Assembly: GCF_021010575.1 (NCBI RefSeq)
Contig: NZ_JAJNAG010000010.1
Location: forward strand, 1 to 64,000
Reading direction: 5' to 3'
Length of the DNA: 64,000 nucleotides
Source of the DNA: Limnobaculum eriocheiris
GTDB taxonomy: Bacteria; Pseudomonadota; Gammaproteobacteria; Enterobacterales; Enterobacteriaceae
Below, in pieces: positions 47,245 to 60,577 of the stretch (position 1 is its first letter; every line of letters begins with the position of its first letter). A program made the position numbers and the translations under genes. The notes under the pieces were generated by a model. The model made no database searches, was not told the origin of the DNA, and saw nothing but the letters and a program-made list of their open reading frames with translations.

Positions 47245-47600
47245 AGTCAGTTGTGCATAAGTATAGTTAAAAGCAGCTATTAACCTGTAGTTATCCAAAT
47301 AATAACTTAACTACTCGGTAGTGTATGTGGATAACTACCACTATTATGCTCAGCTTATACGGTTCAGGATCACCGATCGTCCACAGTAAAAGGATCTATT
47401 TAATAAATTGATCCCAAAGATGAAATATTGCTTATCCACAGCAGTGAAGGATCCTAATAGTAGATCCAATAAGAAGATCTCTAAATAAAAAGATCTTTCT
47501 TTAATTAGCCAAGATCCAAACCAGTTGGACTAAGCTTTAAACTCAAGTAGAATCGCTGACTCAAGATCATTTTATTCGATCGTCCGAACATCCCGAGGTG
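47245..47600. other. oriC: Chromosomal replication origin oriC
   Basis: The stretch between mioC and mnmG holds DnaA boxes TGTGCATAA (47,252-47,260), TTATCCAAA (47,291-47,299), TGTGGATAA (47,326-47,334) and TTATCCACA (47,432-47,440, matching E. coli R1). Three 13-mers with terminal GATC form the unwinding element: 47,454-47,466, 47,467-47,479 and 47,483-47,495. I count about 11 GATC sites between 47,360 and 47,585, as expected for Dam and SeqA control. Relative to the usual E. coli display the origin is reversed, with the unwinding element next to mnmG on the right. Confidence 0.95.
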
Positions 47601-47607
47601 TAATACC

Positions 47608-49497
47608 ATGTTTTATCCAGATTCCTTTGACGTCATCGTTGTTGGTGGTGGTCATGCCGGAACTGAAGCCGCTATGGCTGCTGCCCGTATGGGGCAACAA
47701 ACACTTTTATTAACCCATAACATCGATACGCTGGGTCAGATGTCCTGTAATCCAGCCATTGGTGGTATTGGTAAAGGTCATCTGGTTAAAGAAGTGGATG
47801 CTTTAGGCGGATTAATGGCTCATGCTATTGATAAAGCAGGAATTCAGTTCAGAATATTAAATGCCAGTAAAGGCCCGGCGGTAAGAGCAACCAGAGCTCA
47901 GGCAGATCGTGCTTTGTACAAACAGGCAGTAAGATCCGCACTGGAAAACCAACCCAATTTGATGATCTTCCAACAGCCTGCAGAAGATCTCATCGTTGAA
48001 AACGATAAAGTCACCAGTGTAGTGACCAAAATGGGCTTAAAGTTCAGAGCCAAAGCCGTTGTGCTGACAGTAGGAACTTTCCTGGATGGCAAAATTCATA
48101 TTGGACTTGAGAATTACAGCGGTGGCAGAGCAGGGGATCCGCCTTCTATTGGCTTATCTCAACGGCTGCGCGAACTTCCTTTGCGGGTAAGTCGTTTAAA
48201 AACCGGTACACCTCCAAGAATTGATGCCAGAACGATCAATTTTGATATTCTTCAACAGCAACACGGCGATACCCCACTACCGGTATTCTCATTTATGGGA
48301 AATGCCAGTGAGCATCCAACGCAGATCCCGTGTTACATCACCTACACCAATGAACAAACACATGATGTGATCCGCAATAATTTGGATCGTAGTCCGATGT
48401 ATACCGGGATCATCGAAGGGATCGGACCGCGCTACTGCCCATCGATTGAAGATAAGGTGATGCGTTTTGCCGACCGTAATGCCCATCAGATCTTTCTGGA
48501 ACCAGAAGGTTTAACCAGCAATGAAGTCTATCCTAACGGGATCTCAACCAGCTTGCCTTTTGATGTGCAGATGAAGATCGTTAGATCCATGGTAGGCATG
48601 GAAAACGCAAGGATCGTTCGTCCTGGTTATGCCATTGAATATGATTTCTTCGATCCACGGGATCTTAAACCAACGCTGGAAAGTAAATTTATTCAGGGTC
48701 TGTTCTTTGCTGGTCAGATTAACGGCACAACCGGTTATGAAGAAGCCGCTGCTCAAGGGCTACTTGCCGGCCTTAATGCGGGTCGTTTCTCGGCGGAGAA
48801 GGAAGGATGGTCACCACGTCGCGATCAGGCTTACATTGGCGTTCTGGTTGACGATTTATGCACTCTCGGTACCAAAGAGCCTTACCGCATGTTTACCTCA
48901 AGGGCGGAATATCGCCTGATGTTGCGTGAAGACAATGCGGATTTACGTTTAACTGAAATCGGACGGGAAATGGGTCTGGTTGACGACCAACGCTGGGAGC
49001 ACTTCGTTACCAAGCAAGAGAGCATTGAACAGGAACGCCAGCGTTTAAGAAGCATTCTGGTCCATCCAAACATGGATCGGGTTGAAGAAATTAACACCTT
49101 ACTGAAATCGCCATTGTCCAAAGAAGCTACCGGTGAAGAATTGCTAAAACGCCCTGAAGTTGATTATGCAACTTTATCTACCCTGTCGCTGTTTGCGCCG
49201 GGATTATCTGACGAGCAGGCCGCTGAACAGGTAGAAATTCAGGTTAAATACGAAGGCTATATTGCCCGTCAGCAGGGTGAAATAGAAAAACACCTGCGTA
49301 ATGAAAATGCGATCCTACCGCCAGATCTGGACTATCGCCAGGTTCCCGGGTTGTCTAACGAAGTGAGCATCAAGCTTAACGAACATAAACCGAGTTCTAT
49401 TGGTCAGGCATCACGTATTTCTGGTATTACACCGGCTGCTATCTCCATTTTACTGATTTGGCTGAAAAAACAGGGCATGCTGCGTCGTAGCGCTTAA
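47608..49497 (+). CDS. mnmG: tRNA uridine-5-carboxymethylaminomethyl modification enzyme MnmG
   Basis: MnmG (GidA) works with MnmE to modify the wobble uridine of several tRNAs, using FAD and methylene-tetrahydrofolate. It is 629 residues long, identical to E. coli. The FAD-binding [12 protein letters not shown] is at the N-terminus. Conserved [17 protein letters not shown] with its essential Cys follows, as does the C-terminal helical domain ending in [23 protein letters not shown] precedes the start. It forms an operon with rsmG. Confidence 0.98.
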   Translation: MFYPDSFDVIVVGGGHAGTEAAMAAARMGQQTLLLTHNIDTLGQMSCNPAIGGIGKGHLVKEVDALGGLMAHAIDKAGIQFRILNASKGPAVRATRAQADRALYKQAVRSALENQPNLMIFQQPAEDLIVENDKVTSVVTKMGLKFRAKAVVLTVGTFLDGKIHIGLENYSGGRAGDPPSIGLSQRLRELPLRVSRLKTGTPPRIDARTINFDILQQQHGDTPLPVFSFMGNASEHPTQIPCYITYTNEQTHDVIRNNLDRSPMYTGIIEGIGPRYCPSIEDKVMRFADRNAHQIFLEPEGLTSNEVYPNGISTSLPFDVQMKIVRSMVGMENARIVRPGYAIEYDFFDPRDLKPTLESKFIQGLFFAGQINGTTGYEEAAAQGLLAGLNAGRFSAEKEGWSPRRDQAYIGVLVDDLCTLGTKEPYRMFTSRAEYRLMLREDNADLRLTEIGREMGLVDDQRWEHFVTKQESIEQERQRLRSILVHPNMDRVEEINTLLKSPLSKEATGEELLKRPEVDYATLSTLSLFAPGLSDEQAAEQVEIQVKYEGYIARQQGEIEKHLRNENAILPPDLDYRQVPGLSNEVSIKLNEHKPSSIGQASRISGITPAAISILLIWLKKQGMLRRSA

Positions 49498-49506
49498 GGA
49501 TAAGTT

Positions 49507-50124
49507 TTGCAAAATCAATTTGATAAGCTGCTTAAAGCAGCCAGAATAGAACTGAGTCAGCTTCAGAAAGAGCAGCTTCTGGGCTATGTAGCCTTATTGC
49601 ACAAATGGAATAAGGCTTACAACCTCACTTCAGTCAGGGATCCTCAACAGATGTTGATCCGCCACATCATGGATAGCATCGTGGTTAATCCTCATCTTCA
49701 GGGAAATCTTTTTATCGATGTGGGAACCGGACCGGGTTTACCCGGTATTCCACTGGCCATTGTTCGTCCTGATGCTCAATTTACGCTACTGGATAGTTTA
49801 GGTAAGCGTATTCGCTTTATTCGTCAGGTCATGCATGAGCTGAATATTACTAACGTCACGCCTGTTCAGAGCCGCGTGGAAGAGTACTCCATACCTCAAG
49901 GATTTGATGGGGTTATCAGCCGGGCTTTTGCTTCGCTTCAGGACATGCTGGAGTGGTGTCACCACTTACCATCGAAACAGCAAGGTAAGTTTTATGCACT
50001 AAAAGGAATTATCTCTGAAGAAGAGTTGTCACTGGTACCGGCAGGCTTTCATGTGCAAGAAATTGTTACTCTAGATGTGCCTGAGCTGGATGGTGAACGT
50101 CATCTGGTTATCATTAGTGGTTAA
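49507..50124 (+). CDS. rsmG: 16S rRNA (guanine-527-N7)-methyltransferase RsmG
   Basis: RsmG (GidB) methylates G527 of 16S rRNA. The 205 residues show the AdoMet-binding [17 protein letters not shown], then [23 protein letters not shown] and SRAFASL, all standard. Translation starts at TTG 49,507, nine bases after the mnmG stop, preceded by AAGGA. No ATG lies nearby, so the TTG start is well supported. Confidence 0.95.
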   Translation: MQNQFDKLLKAARIELSQLQKEQLLGYVALLHKWNKAYNLTSVRDPQQMLIRHIMDSIVVNPHLQGNLFIDVGTGPGLPGIPLAIVRPDAQFTLLDSLGKRIRFIRQVMHELNITNVTPVQSRVEEYSIPQGFDGVISRAFASLQDMLEWCHHLPSKQQGKFYALKGIISEEELSLVPAGFHVQEIVTLDVPELDGERHLVIISG

Positions 50125-50728
50125 ATGTTAATCACTCAGATTAGGTATTTATACTTTTAATGAGTAAAACGTGCTCTTATAGATTTATTTTAAAAGATAA
50201 AATTATTTTACATAACTGGTCTGATATTAGTTTTTAATCTGTATCTATTTAACCTGTCGTTTACAAATTTTTATCTATAGTCTCAACGCGTTTCCATTGT
50301 GTTTTTCAGCTAAAAACCAAAAAGATAAGATTTAGCCATTATGACCATTAAATTTTTGTTGAATCCTTTCAGGTCTTTGATTTTATATAAAATCAATAAT
50401 AATTAGTAAGATATGTAATATTTAATCAAGTTAAGAAACTAAAATTATTTGTGTGATTAACTTCACAAAAGGATAATTAATCAAAACATATTTAACATTA
50501 TTAGTAATAATAGGCCGCGCTTTCGTTAAAAATGCCAAAAAGTGAACATTTGGGAATTTAATCATCTGTTCACTTTTTTGTTACTTAAATATAGAATCAA
50601 CCGCGTTTGTTCGTATAATTCACGGTTTTTTTCCGGCTTGACTCTGGTCGATAAAGGCAGTTTTATACACTACTCGGTTTCTACTTTTTAAGTAGGAAGA
50701 AAGCTAACGCTCAAAGAGAGTATATGCC
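50125..50728 (+). promoter_or_regulatory. atp operon leader and promoter region
   Basis: This 604-base gene-free stretch is very AT-rich up to about 50,500. At 50,537-50,578 the arms AAAAAGTGAACA and TGTTCACTTTTT form a 12-bp inverted repeat around an 18-base loop, which may end rsmG transcription or bind a protein. A likely sigma-70 promoter follows: TTGACT at 50,638-50,643, then 17-18 bases and TTTTATA. The ribosome binding site of atpI (AAAGAGAG) lies just before 50,729. I see no gene in the stretch. Confidence 0.55.
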
Positions 50729-51112
50729 ATGTCTGTAGCGCTTTATGATTCGGTCACAGCCCGCAGACTTTTGTTAGCACAATTCGCCATTGTTATTATA
50801 CTTAGCGTGGTTTTTTGTCTTAACAGCCAAAAATGGGCTATTTCTGCTTTTTTGGGTGGTTTGTCCGGATGTTTGCCTAACGCGGTGTTTTTATTGTTAA
50901 CATGGCGGCATCAGGATAACGATCGGGTTCAGGGTAAACTGGCCTGGTCATTTTTTATCGGTGAGATTGTAAAAATTATTTTGACCATTGCGCTGCTGGT
51001 TATCGCGTTGGTTGTGTTTAAGGCGGAGTTTTTGCCTCTTTGCGTAACTTATTTGGCTGTGTTGATAGTACAAGTAGTGGCGCCGGCTATAATAAATATT
51101 TTTCGTAATTAA
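50729..51112 (+). CDS. atpI: ATP synthase protein I
   Basis: AtpI is a small membrane protein that assists assembly of the c-ring and is not part of the finished enzyme. The 127 residues hold four membrane segments, with FLGGLSGCLPNAVFLLLTWRH characteristic of the family. It is the first gene of the nine-gene atp operon, and its weak conservation compared with the following genes is normal. Confidence 0.92.
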   Translation: MSVALYDSVTARRLLLAQFAIVIILSVVFCLNSQKWAISAFLGGLSGCLPNAVFLLLTWRHQDNDRVQGKLAWSFFIGEIVKIILTIALLVIALVVFKAEFLPLCVTYLAVLIVQVVAPAIINIFRN

Positions 51113-51122
51113 TTGATAATAA

Positions 51123-51956
<834 letters not shown>

Positions 51957-51985
51957 TATTAACAACCCTGCTAAGTTTTAACTGA

Positions 51986-52246
<261 letters not shown>

Positions 52247-52299
52247 CATTGCACATTGAAACCACACCAAACTGTTAAATTAACAAGAGGCATTGTGCT

Positions 52300-52770
52300 G
52301 TGAATATTAATGCAACAATCCTCGGCCAGGCGATAGCGTTTGTCCTGTTTGTCTGGTTCTGTATGAGGTTCGTATGGCCGCCGATTATCTCTGCCATCGA
52401 AAAACGTCAAAAAGAGATTGCTGACGGTTTAGCTTCTGCAGAACGAGCTAAAAAAGATCTGGATTTAGCGCAAGCCAATGTGACCGACCAGTTAGCTCAA
52501 GCTAAAGCTGATGCTCAGGTAATTATCGAGCAGGCAAATAAGCGTAAAGCTCAAATAGTCGACGAAGCTAAAGTTGAAGCTGAACAAGAACGCTCGCGTA
52601 TTCTTGCTCAGGCTCAGGCTGAAATAGACGCAGAACGCAAAAGAGCGCGTGAAGAATTGCGTAAGCAAGTGGCTATGCTGGCGATTGCTGGTGCTGAGAA
52701 AATTATCGAACGTTCCGTGGATGAAGCTGCTAATAGCGACATCGTTGATAAACTGGTCGCTGAACTGTAA
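52300..52770 (+). CDS. atpF: F1Fo ATP synthase subunit b
   Basis: Subunit b is the peripheral stalk: one N-terminal membrane helix ([22 protein letters not shown]) followed by a long charged helix that dimerises and contacts subunit delta. It is 156 residues, equal to E. coli. Translation starts at GTG 52,300, with AAGAGG upstream; GTG initiation is, as I recall, also used in E. coli atpF. Confidence 0.97.
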   Translation: MNINATILGQAIAFVLFVWFCMRFVWPPIISAIEKRQKEIADGLASAERAKKDLDLAQANVTDQLAQAKADAQVIIEQANKRKAQIVDEAKVEAEQERSRILAQAQAEIDAERKRAREELRKQVAMLAIAGAEKIIERSVDEAANSDIVDKLVAEL

Positions 52771-52784
52771 GGAGGGAGGGGCAG

Positions 52785-53318
52785 ATGTCTGAATTTATTA
52801 CTGTAGCTCGCCCCTACGCCAAAGCAGCTTTTGACTTTGCCGTTGAGCAGAATGACCTGGATAACTGGCAACAAATGCTGACGTTTGCTGCTGAAGTTAG
52901 CCGTAATGAGCAAGTTGCTGATCTGCTGTCCGGGGCGATGGCGCCGGAACATTTAGCCAGCACGTTTATTACCATTTGTGGTGAACAGCTCAACGAAAGT
53001 GGTCAAAACCTGATAAAGGTCATGGCCGAAAATGGACGTTTAATCGTGCTTCCTGACGTGTTAGAACAGTTTATTCAATTGCGTTCAGAGCAGGAGTCAA
53101 CCATTGAAGTGGATGTTACTACCGCTGCTCCATTGAATGATGCCCAGTTGGCAAAAATTGCCACCGCGATGGAAAAACGTTTGTCACGCAAAGTTAAGCT
53201 AAATTGCAAAATTGATAAGTCTGTTATAGCCGGTTTTGTCATCCGTGCGGGTGACATGGTGATAGACGACAGTGTACGTGGTCGTCTTGAACGTTTAACA
53301 GACGTCTTGCAGTCTTAA
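52785..53318 (+). CDS. atpH: F1Fo ATP synthase subunit delta
   Basis: Subunit delta joins the top of F1 to the peripheral stalk. The 177 residues include [14 protein letters not shown] at the N-terminus and [22 protein letters not shown] at the C-terminus. AGGAGGG precedes the start, 14 bases after atpF. Confidence 0.97.
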   Translation: MSEFITVARPYAKAAFDFAVEQNDLDNWQQMLTFAAEVSRNEQVADLLSGAMAPEHLASTFITICGEQLNESGQNLIKVMAENGRLIVLPDVLEQFIQLRSEQESTIEVDVTTAAPLNDAQLAKIATAMEKRLSRKVKLNCKIDKSVIAGFVIRAGDMVIDDSVRGRLERLTDVLQS

Positions 53319-53330
53319 GGGGACTGGAGC

Positions 53331-54872
53331 ATGCAACTGAATTCCACAGAAATCAGCGAACTGATCAAGCAACGCATTGCTCAGTTCAATGTTGTGAGTG
53401 AAGCTCACAACGAAGGTACTATTGTTTCCGTTAGTGACGGAATTATCCGTATTCACGGTTTAGCCGATGTTATGCAGGGCGAGATGATCGCACTGCCAGG
53501 TAGCCGCTATGCGATTGCACTTAACCTTGAACGTGACTCCGTTGGTGCGGTAGTTATGGGTCCATACACTGACCTTGCCGAAGGCATGAAAGTTAAGTGT
53601 ACTGGCCGTATTCTTGAGGTTCCGGTCGGTCGTGGTCTGCTTGGTCGTGTTGTTAACACCCTGGGTGCGCCAATCGACGGTAAAGGTCCGGTTGAGCACG
53701 ATGGTTTCTCCGCTGTTGAAGCTATCGCACCGGGCGTTATCGAGCGTCAATCGGTAGACCAGCCGGTTCAGACCGGTTATAAGTCTGTTGACTCCATGAT
53801 TCCAATCGGCCGTGGTCAGCGTGAGCTGATTATCGGTGACCGTCAGACAGGTAAAACTGCACTGGCGATCGATGCCATCATCAACCAGCGTGATTCTGGT
53901 ATTAAATGTATTTATGTGGCTATCGGCCAGAAAGCTTCAACTATCGCCAACGTTGTGCGTAAGTTAGAAGAGCATAATGCATTAGCCAACACCATTGTTG
54001 TGGTTGCTTCAGCATCCGAATCTGCCGCACTGCAATATCTGGCTCCTTATGCCGGATGTGCAATGGGTGAATATTTCCGCGATCGCGGTGAAGATGCACT
54101 GATTATTTATGATGACCTGTCTAAGCAGGCTGTTGCATATCGTCAGATCTCTCTGCTGCTGCGCCGTCCACCGGGTCGTGAAGCATTCCCTGGTGACGTA
54201 TTCTATCTCCACTCCCGTTTACTGGAGCGTGCTGCTCGCGTTAACGAAGAGTACGTTGAAGCCTTTACCAAAGGCGAAGTGAAAGGTAAAACAGGTTCAT
54301 TAACCGCGTTACCGATCATCGAAACTCAGGCGGGTGACGTTTCTGCGTTCGTTCCGACCAACGTAATCTCCATTACCGACGGCCAGATCTTCCTGGAATC
54401 TAACCTGTTTAACGCGGGTATTCGCCCGGCGGTTAACCCGGGTATTTCCGTATCGCGGGTTGGTGGTGCAGCACAGACTAAAATCATGAAAAAACTGTCC
54501 GGTGGTATTCGTACCGCTCTGGCACAGTATCGTGAGCTGGCGGCATTCTCCCAGTTCGCTTCTGATTTGGACGATGCAACACGTAAACAGCTGAGCCACG
54601 GTCAGAAAGTTACCGAATTACTGAAACAGAAACAGTATGATCCTATGTCAGTTGCCGACCAGTCTCTGGTTCTTTTCGCAGCTGAACGCGGTTATCTGGA
54701 AGATGTTGCGTTAGATAAGGTTGGTAGCTTTGAAACGGCTTTATTAGCCTATGCCGAGCGTGACCACGCTGAGCTTTTACAGAAAATCAACCAAACCGGT
54801 GGTTACAACGATGAGATCGAGGCAGGCTTTAAGGCCATTCTCGATACCTTCAAGGCAACCCAGTCTTGGTAA
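53331..54872 (+). CDS. atpA: F1Fo ATP synthase subunit alpha
   Basis: Alpha is the non-catalytic nucleotide-binding subunit of F1. It has 513 residues, as in E. coli. The P-loop is [13 protein letters not shown], and the signature [17 protein letters not shown] is present with the arginine finger in SVSRVG. It follows atpH by 12 bases. Confidence 0.98.
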   Translation: MQLNSTEISELIKQRIAQFNVVSEAHNEGTIVSVSDGIIRIHGLADVMQGEMIALPGSRYAIALNLERDSVGAVVMGPYTDLAEGMKVKCTGRILEVPVGRGLLGRVVNTLGAPIDGKGPVEHDGFSAVEAIAPGVIERQSVDQPVQTGYKSVDSMIPIGRGQRELIIGDRQTGKTALAIDAIINQRDSGIKCIYVAIGQKASTIANVVRKLEEHNALANTIVVVASASESAALQYLAPYAGCAMGEYFRDRGEDALIIYDDLSKQAVAYRQISLLLRRPPGREAFPGDVFYLHSRLLERAARVNEEYVEAFTKGEVKGKTGSLTALPIIETQAGDVSAFVPTNVISITDGQIFLESNLFNAGIRPAVNPGISVSRVGGAAQTKIMKKLSGGIRTALAQYRELAAFSQFASDLDDATRKQLSHGQKVTELLKQKQYDPMSVADQSLVLFAAERGYLEDVALDKVGSFETALLAYAERDHAELLQKINQTGGYNDEIEAGFKAILDTFKATQSW

Positions 54873-54918
54873 TACCAAACGGCCTTCAGGGGCCGTAAGG
54901 TAGTGAGGAGAAGCTTAA

Positions 54919-55782
54919 ATGGCCGGCGCAAAAGAAATACGTAGTAAGATCGGCAGCGTACAAAATACGCAAAAGATCACCAAAGCGATGGAGATGGTTG
55001 CCGCGTCTAAAATGCGTAAATCGCAAGAACGCATGGCGGCAAGCCGTCCTTATGCTGAGATGATGCGCAAAGTGATTGGTCACCTTGCGTTAGGTAATCT
55101 TGAGTATAAGCACCCTTATCTGGATGAACGTGACGTTAAGCGCGTTGGTTATCTGGTAGTGTCTACCGACCGTGGCCTGTGTGGCGGATTGAACATTAAC
55201 CTGTTCAAGAAGCTGCTGGCTGAAATGAAAGAGTGGAACGATAAAGGCGTTAACGTTGATTTAGCGTTAATCGGCTCTAAAGGTGCCTCTTTCTTCTCAT
55301 CGGTGGGTGGCAATATTGTGGCTCAGGTTACCGGTATGGGTGATAGCCCATCGGTATCTGAACTGATAGGCCCGGTAAAAGTTATGTTACAGGCCTATGA
55401 TGAAGGTCGTTTAGACAGACTCTATGTTGCTAACAACAAGTTTGTAAACACCATGTCACAATCGCCAGAAATCAGACAGCTGTTACCGCTGCCGCCGTCA
55501 GATGACGAAGAGATTAAAAACAAGTCCTGGGATTATCTATACGAGCCCGATCCGAAGTCGCTGCTGGATACCTTGCTGCGTCGTTATGTCGAATCGCAGG
55601 TTTATCAAAGTGTAGTTGAGAACCTGGCAAGCGAGCAGGCCGCCCGAATGGTAGCGATGAAAGCCGCAACCGATAACGGTGGCGAGCTGATTAAAGAGCT
55701 TCAGTTAGTTTATAACAAAGCGCGTCAGACCAGCATCACTCAGGAACTTACCGAGATTGTCTCGGGAGCTTCGGCGGTCTAG
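54919..55782 (+). CDS. atpG: F1Fo ATP synthase subunit gamma
   Basis: Gamma is the central rotor shaft. The 287 residues begin [20 protein letters not shown] and contain [11 protein letters not shown]. The C-terminal helix [15 protein letters not shown] closes it. It ends in a TAG stop, rare in this window. GGAGAAG precedes the start. Confidence 0.98.
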   Translation: MAGAKEIRSKIGSVQNTQKITKAMEMVAASKMRKSQERMAASRPYAEMMRKVIGHLALGNLEYKHPYLDERDVKRVGYLVVSTDRGLCGGLNINLFKKLLAEMKEWNDKGVNVDLALIGSKGASFFSSVGGNIVAQVTGMGDSPSVSELIGPVKVMLQAYDEGRLDRLYVANNKFVNTMSQSPEIRQLLPLPPSDDEEIKNKSWDYLYEPDPKSLLDTLLRRYVESQVYQSVVENLASEQAARMVAMKAATDNGGELIKELQLVYNKARQTSITQELTEIVSGASAV

Positions 55783-55794
55783 GGCTTGGTTTAG

Positions 55795-57195
<1,401 letters not shown>

Positions 57196-57214
57196 GCTGC
57201 AATAGGAGGGCTAC

Positions 57215-57637
57215 ATGGCTGTATCAACTTTCCATCTGGACGTAGTGAGCGCGGAAAATAATCTGTTTTCCGGCGAAGTACAAAGAATCCAGGTGACGGG
57301 TAGCGAAGGTGAACTGGGGATTTATCCTCAGCATACGCCGCTGCTCACTGCCATCAAGCCGGGCCTGATTCGTATCGTTAAGCTAAACGGTGATGAAGAG
57401 TTTATCTACCTTTCTGGTGGTATTCTTGAGGTTCAACCGACCATCGTTACCGTTTTATCTGATACGGCTATCCGCGGACAGGATCTTGATGAAGCTCGGG
57501 CAATGGAATCCAAGCGTAAAGCGGAAGAACACATCCGTAATTCGCATGGTGACATCGATTATGCACAGGCATCAGCAGAGCTGAGTAAAGCCATTGCAAA
57601 ACTGCGCGTTATCGAATTGACCAAGAAAATGATGTAA
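57215..57637 (+). CDS. atpC: F1Fo ATP synthase subunit epsilon
   Basis: Epsilon couples rotor to ring and inhibits hydrolysis through its C-terminal helices. The 140 residues show the N-terminal beta-sandwich ([30 protein letters not shown]) and a C-terminal helix pair. AGGAGGG precedes the start. It is the last gene of the operon and is followed by a strong terminator. In E. coli glmU comes next, and here it does not. Confidence 0.97.
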   Translation: MAVSTFHLDVVSAENNLFSGEVQRIQVTGSEGELGIYPQHTPLLTAIKPGLIRIVKLNGDEEFIYLSGGILEVQPTIVTVLSDTAIRGQDLDEARAMESKRKAEEHIRNSHGDIDYAQASAELSKAIAKLRVIELTKKMM

Positions 57638-57672
57638 TCAGCACCCAGTATTTTGATTGCTATGTGCGTTAT

Positions 57673-57706
57673 AAAAAGCCAATCTGTTTATCAGATTGGC
57701 TTTTTT
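57673..57706 (+). terminator. Terminator of the atp operon
   Basis: AAAAGCCAATCTG-TTTAT-CAGATTGGCTTTT is a 13-bp perfect stem ending in a T run, 36 bases after atpC. Confidence 0.9.
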
Positions 57707-57747
57707 ACATGGATAGAAAGTTACAGAGGTAATATGGACGTTATAGA

Positions 57748-58467
57748 ATGAAAAATGTGCTTTTCATTATTATTCTGGTGCTGATTGTAATTGTCAGCCT
57801 GCTGGTTTATCAGAATTTTACCAGCCGCCCTCCAGAAGGACCGGGCCCGGATGATGGGACTATTCATCCCCGTCCTCCTGAACCAGAAAAACAGATTAAG
57901 TTTGGCGATCGTCTGTATATCCGTATTCTTAAAGCTGAAGACAAGTTTGAACTGTGGTTTAGCTCAGATAATAAGCCTTATGAGCTGTATAAAAGCTATA
58001 TTATCTGCACTTATTCCGGTGGTTTAGGGCCTAAAAAGCAGCAAGGGGACCATAAAAGCCCTGAAGGTTTCTACTCAACTACCAAAGGATTACTTAACCC
58101 TAACAGCAATTATCACCTCTCTTTTAACATTGGTTATCCTAACGCTTTCGATCGCGCTAATGGTTATACCGGTGATTTTCTTATGGTACACGGTGGTTGC
58201 GCCTCTGCCGGTTGCTACGCGATGACCGATCCAATAATCACCGAAATATATGGGCTGGTTGAGCAGGCTTTTGCCGGTGGACAAAAAGTAGTCCCTATCC
58301 ATATTTTCCCGTTTGCCATGACAGCAAATAAAATGGCTCAGTATCAGGATTCAGAATATATCGATTTTTGGCGAACGCTAAAACCGGCTTATGATTTTTT
58401 TGAGACTAACCATAAGGTGCCGATGGTTGAGGTGAGTGGGAAGCAGTATTTGGTGAAGGCGGGCTGA
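57748..58467 (+). CDS. L,D-transpeptidase-fold protein of the YafK (DpaA/LdtF) type
   Basis: The 239-residue protein has an N-terminal signal anchor (about residues 3-22), a Pro-rich stretch, then a YkuD domain. The catalytic motif is HGGCASAGCYAMT with Cys156 as nucleophile. SPEGFYSTTKGLLNPNSNYHL-like spacing, FNIGYPNAFDR and FWRTLKPAYDFFE match E. coli YafK. That protein cleaves Braun lipoprotein from peptidoglycan (DpaA) and has been called LdtF. This may be the orthologue or a paralogue, which needs the rest of the genome to decide. Periplasmic. Confidence 0.8.
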   Translation: MKNVLFIIILVLIVIVSLLVYQNFTSRPPEGPGPDDGTIHPRPPEPEKQIKFGDRLYIRILKAEDKFELWFSSDNKPYELYKSYIICTYSGGLGPKKQQGDHKSPEGFYSTTKGLLNPNSNYHLSFNIGYPNAFDRANGYTGDFLMVHGGCASAGCYAMTDPIITEIYGLVEQAFAGGQKVVPIHIFPFAMTANKMAQYQDSEYIDFWRTLKPAYDFFETNHKVPMVEVSGKQYLVKAG

Positions 58468-58489
58468 TAAGTACAAAGGGACATAGTAG

Positions 58490-59272
58490 ATGAAGATTAA
58501 ATTTTTAGGTCATGATGAGACGCATAACCCTTCGGGAGGCCTCTGTAATGAGTATCGAATTGATGAGATTGAAAATCTGGATGGTTTGATAGATTTTTAT
58601 CATCAAAAAAGTCAGGAATATGGAAAACAACGAATTTTATTAACGCTGGATGATGTATCTCAGGCTTGTTATACCTCAGGTCACGCTAGAATGACCTATG
58701 ATTTAGCCGATAGTGATGGTTTGGATTTATCCGGGCTACCAGCTGAATGTTTTGATGAAGGTGAGTATCTTGGGTATTTGAATACTCCATCTGAGATGTT
58801 TATTTGTCAGCATAATTTTCAACGTTTAATAAAAGGCGTTACCTTTGAACAGGTTTGTGAAAAAGGATTAACATTAACGGATGAGAATTTAGAAGAGTGG
58901 ATTGAATATCAAACAGATCCCTTTTCTATTTTTGATAGTCCGGTATCTGCATTAGTTGTACCAGTGAATCATAGCTATGAAACCTTATATGCTTTTCCTA
59001 ATGGCTATTTTAGTTGTGATTTATCACCGGCAGAAAACTTTATATTGGCAAAACGCTTTCAACAACAATATGGCTTAGAGCTTATTGGTATCGGTGCTTC
59101 CTATTTAGGGTTCATCAGGAAAGAACCATTAACAGAAGTACAGTTAAACCATCTCTGTGAAGATTTATTGTTGTTATACCATGTAGCGGATAGTGAAAAA
59201 GAAAAAATGGAAGCGCTGTTTAGTCAGATGATTTCAGATAGTAAGTTACTTTGGGTTAAATATACTGATTGA
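58490..59272 (+). CDS. Hypothetical soluble protein, unknown
   Basis: This 260-residue acidic cytoplasmic protein has no family that I recognise. There is no signal peptide or membrane helix. It lies 22 bases after the transpeptidase gene with GGG before the start, so it may be co-transcribed. The middle holds PVNHSYETLYAFPNGYFSCDL-like aromatic stretches, and the fold looks alpha/beta. Lower GC than its neighbours suggests recent acquisition. Repeat copy 3 follows it. Confidence 0.6.
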   Translation: MKIKFLGHDETHNPSGGLCNEYRIDEIENLDGLIDFYHQKSQEYGKQRILLTLDDVSQACYTSGHARMTYDLADSDGLDLSGLPAECFDEGEYLGYLNTPSEMFICQHNFQRLIKGVTFEQVCEKGLTLTDENLEEWIEYQTDPFSIFDSPVSALVVPVNHSYETLYAFPNGYFSCDLSPAENFILAKRFQQQYGLELIGIGASYLGFIRKEPLTEVQLNHLCEDLLLLYHVADSEKEKMEALFSQMISDSKLLWVKYTD

Positions 59273-59331
59273 TACTAATGTCTCTGTAGTTTTTATATCA
59301 GACAGCACTAAAGGTTATTAGGATACACGGG

Positions 59332-59515
59332 CGTGGGGGTCGACTTGGCGTAAGCCAACGACAAACAGGCTTTGCCTGTTTGAACAGCGCTCGCGCTGGC
59401 CCGTAAGGTGTTTCATAACTGCCCGTAGCCCGGGGAGCCGACCCACCGGGCCTGTTTATCTACTACCCGGCCGTACTCAAGGGTAATATATGCTCTTAAG
59501 TTCTTACGGCCGGAA
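59332..59515 (+). repeat. Dispersed palindromic repeat, copy 3
   Basis: Starting at GTCGACTTGGCGTAAGCCAA, it matches copy 2 for about 80 bases (TTGGC/GCCAA, AAACAGGC/GCCTGTTT, CAGCG/CGCTG, GTGTTTCATAAC), then diverges but keeps a hairpin-rich tail and ends in TTACGGCCGGAATAT-like sequence. It separates the convergent unknown gene and mglC. Confidence 0.8.
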
Positions 59516-59547
59516 TATCCTCAGAAACCAATTTACCCCATTACAAC

Positions 59548-60558
59548 TCACTTTTTCTTCGCATACTTCAACGAATCTAACGCTACCGCAAAGATGATAA
59601 TGCTGCCCTTAATAATATACTGCCAGTAAGGGTTCACTCCGATATACGTCAGGCCATAGTTGATAACGGTAAAAATCAGCACCCCGGTTACCACTCCGGC
59701 AACGGTACCCACACCGCCGCTAAACGACACGCCGCCAACCACACAGGCGGCAATAGCATCCAGCTCATACATAAAGCCCAGGTTATTGGTGGCGCTACCA
59801 ATGCGCCCTGCTTCCAGCATACCGCCAAAAGCATAGAACACGCCAGACAGGGCATACACCATAATCAGGTTCAGGGTGACGTTAACGCCAGAGACTTTTG
59901 CTGCTTCCGGGTTACCACCGATGGCAAATATATTTTTACCAAAACGAGTTTTGTTCCATAAGATCCAGACAAACCCGATAGCGATGGCGGCATAAAAGGT
60001 AATGTAGGACAGTTTAAAATCACCAAACCGAATAAACCCCTGAGCAAAGGTAGAGAATCGAGGGTCAAAACCGGCGATGGGAGAGGCACCAACAAAGTCA
60101 TAATAGAGAGAGTTAATACCATAAACGATTATCATGGTACCCAGAGTGGTAATAAACGGCGTCACATTGAGATAGGCAATAATTAACCCATTTATTAACC
60201 CAATGATTGCACCAATAATACAAACAACCAGAATGACTACCGGAATAGGAATTTCACCTAAGCTCGGAAATACTTTATTCACGTTACTCATGGATTGCAG
60301 CAAAGTAGCAGCAATTACGGCTGCTAACCCTACCTGTCGACCTGCCGACAGGTCAGTACCCTGAGTTACAATGAGTCCGGCAACACCAAGTGCAATAATA
60401 ATACGCACTGAAGATTGCGTCAGAATATTACTCAGGTTAAGTAAACTGAGGAATGAGGTATCCTGAATAATAATAATGCCAAGCAGCACGAAGAGAACGA
60501 TATAAATACCGTTCTCTTTCATGAAATTCACAACAGAGCCTTTATTTTTAGTACTCAT
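59548..60558 (-). CDS. mglC: Galactose/methyl galactoside ABC transporter permease MglC
   Basis: MglC forms the membrane channel of the high-affinity galactose importer. It is 336 residues, as in E. coli, with about ten membrane segments. The RbsC/MglC signature lies in GLIVTQGTDLSAGRQVGLAA, and GGVSFSGGVGTVAGVVTGVL is present. It is the last gene of mglBAC, 19 bases after mglA. Confidence 0.95.
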   Translation of the reverse strand: MSTKNKGSVVNFMKENGIYIVLFVLLGIIIIQDTSFLSLLNLSNILTQSSVRIIIALGVAGLIVTQGTDLSAGRQVGLAAVIAATLLQSMSNVNKVFPSLGEIPIPVVILVVCIIGAIIGLINGLIIAYLNVTPFITTLGTMIIVYGINSLYYDFVGASPIAGFDPRFSTFAQGFIRFGDFKLSYITFYAAIAIGFVWILWNKTRFGKNIFAIGGNPEAAKVSGVNVTLNLIMVYALSGVFYAFGGMLEAGRIGSATNNLGFMYELDAIAACVVGGVSFSGGVGTVAGVVTGVLIFTVINYGLTYIGVNPYWQYIIKGSIIIFAVALDSLKYAKKK

Positions 60559-60577
60559 AATATGCCGATCCTATAAC

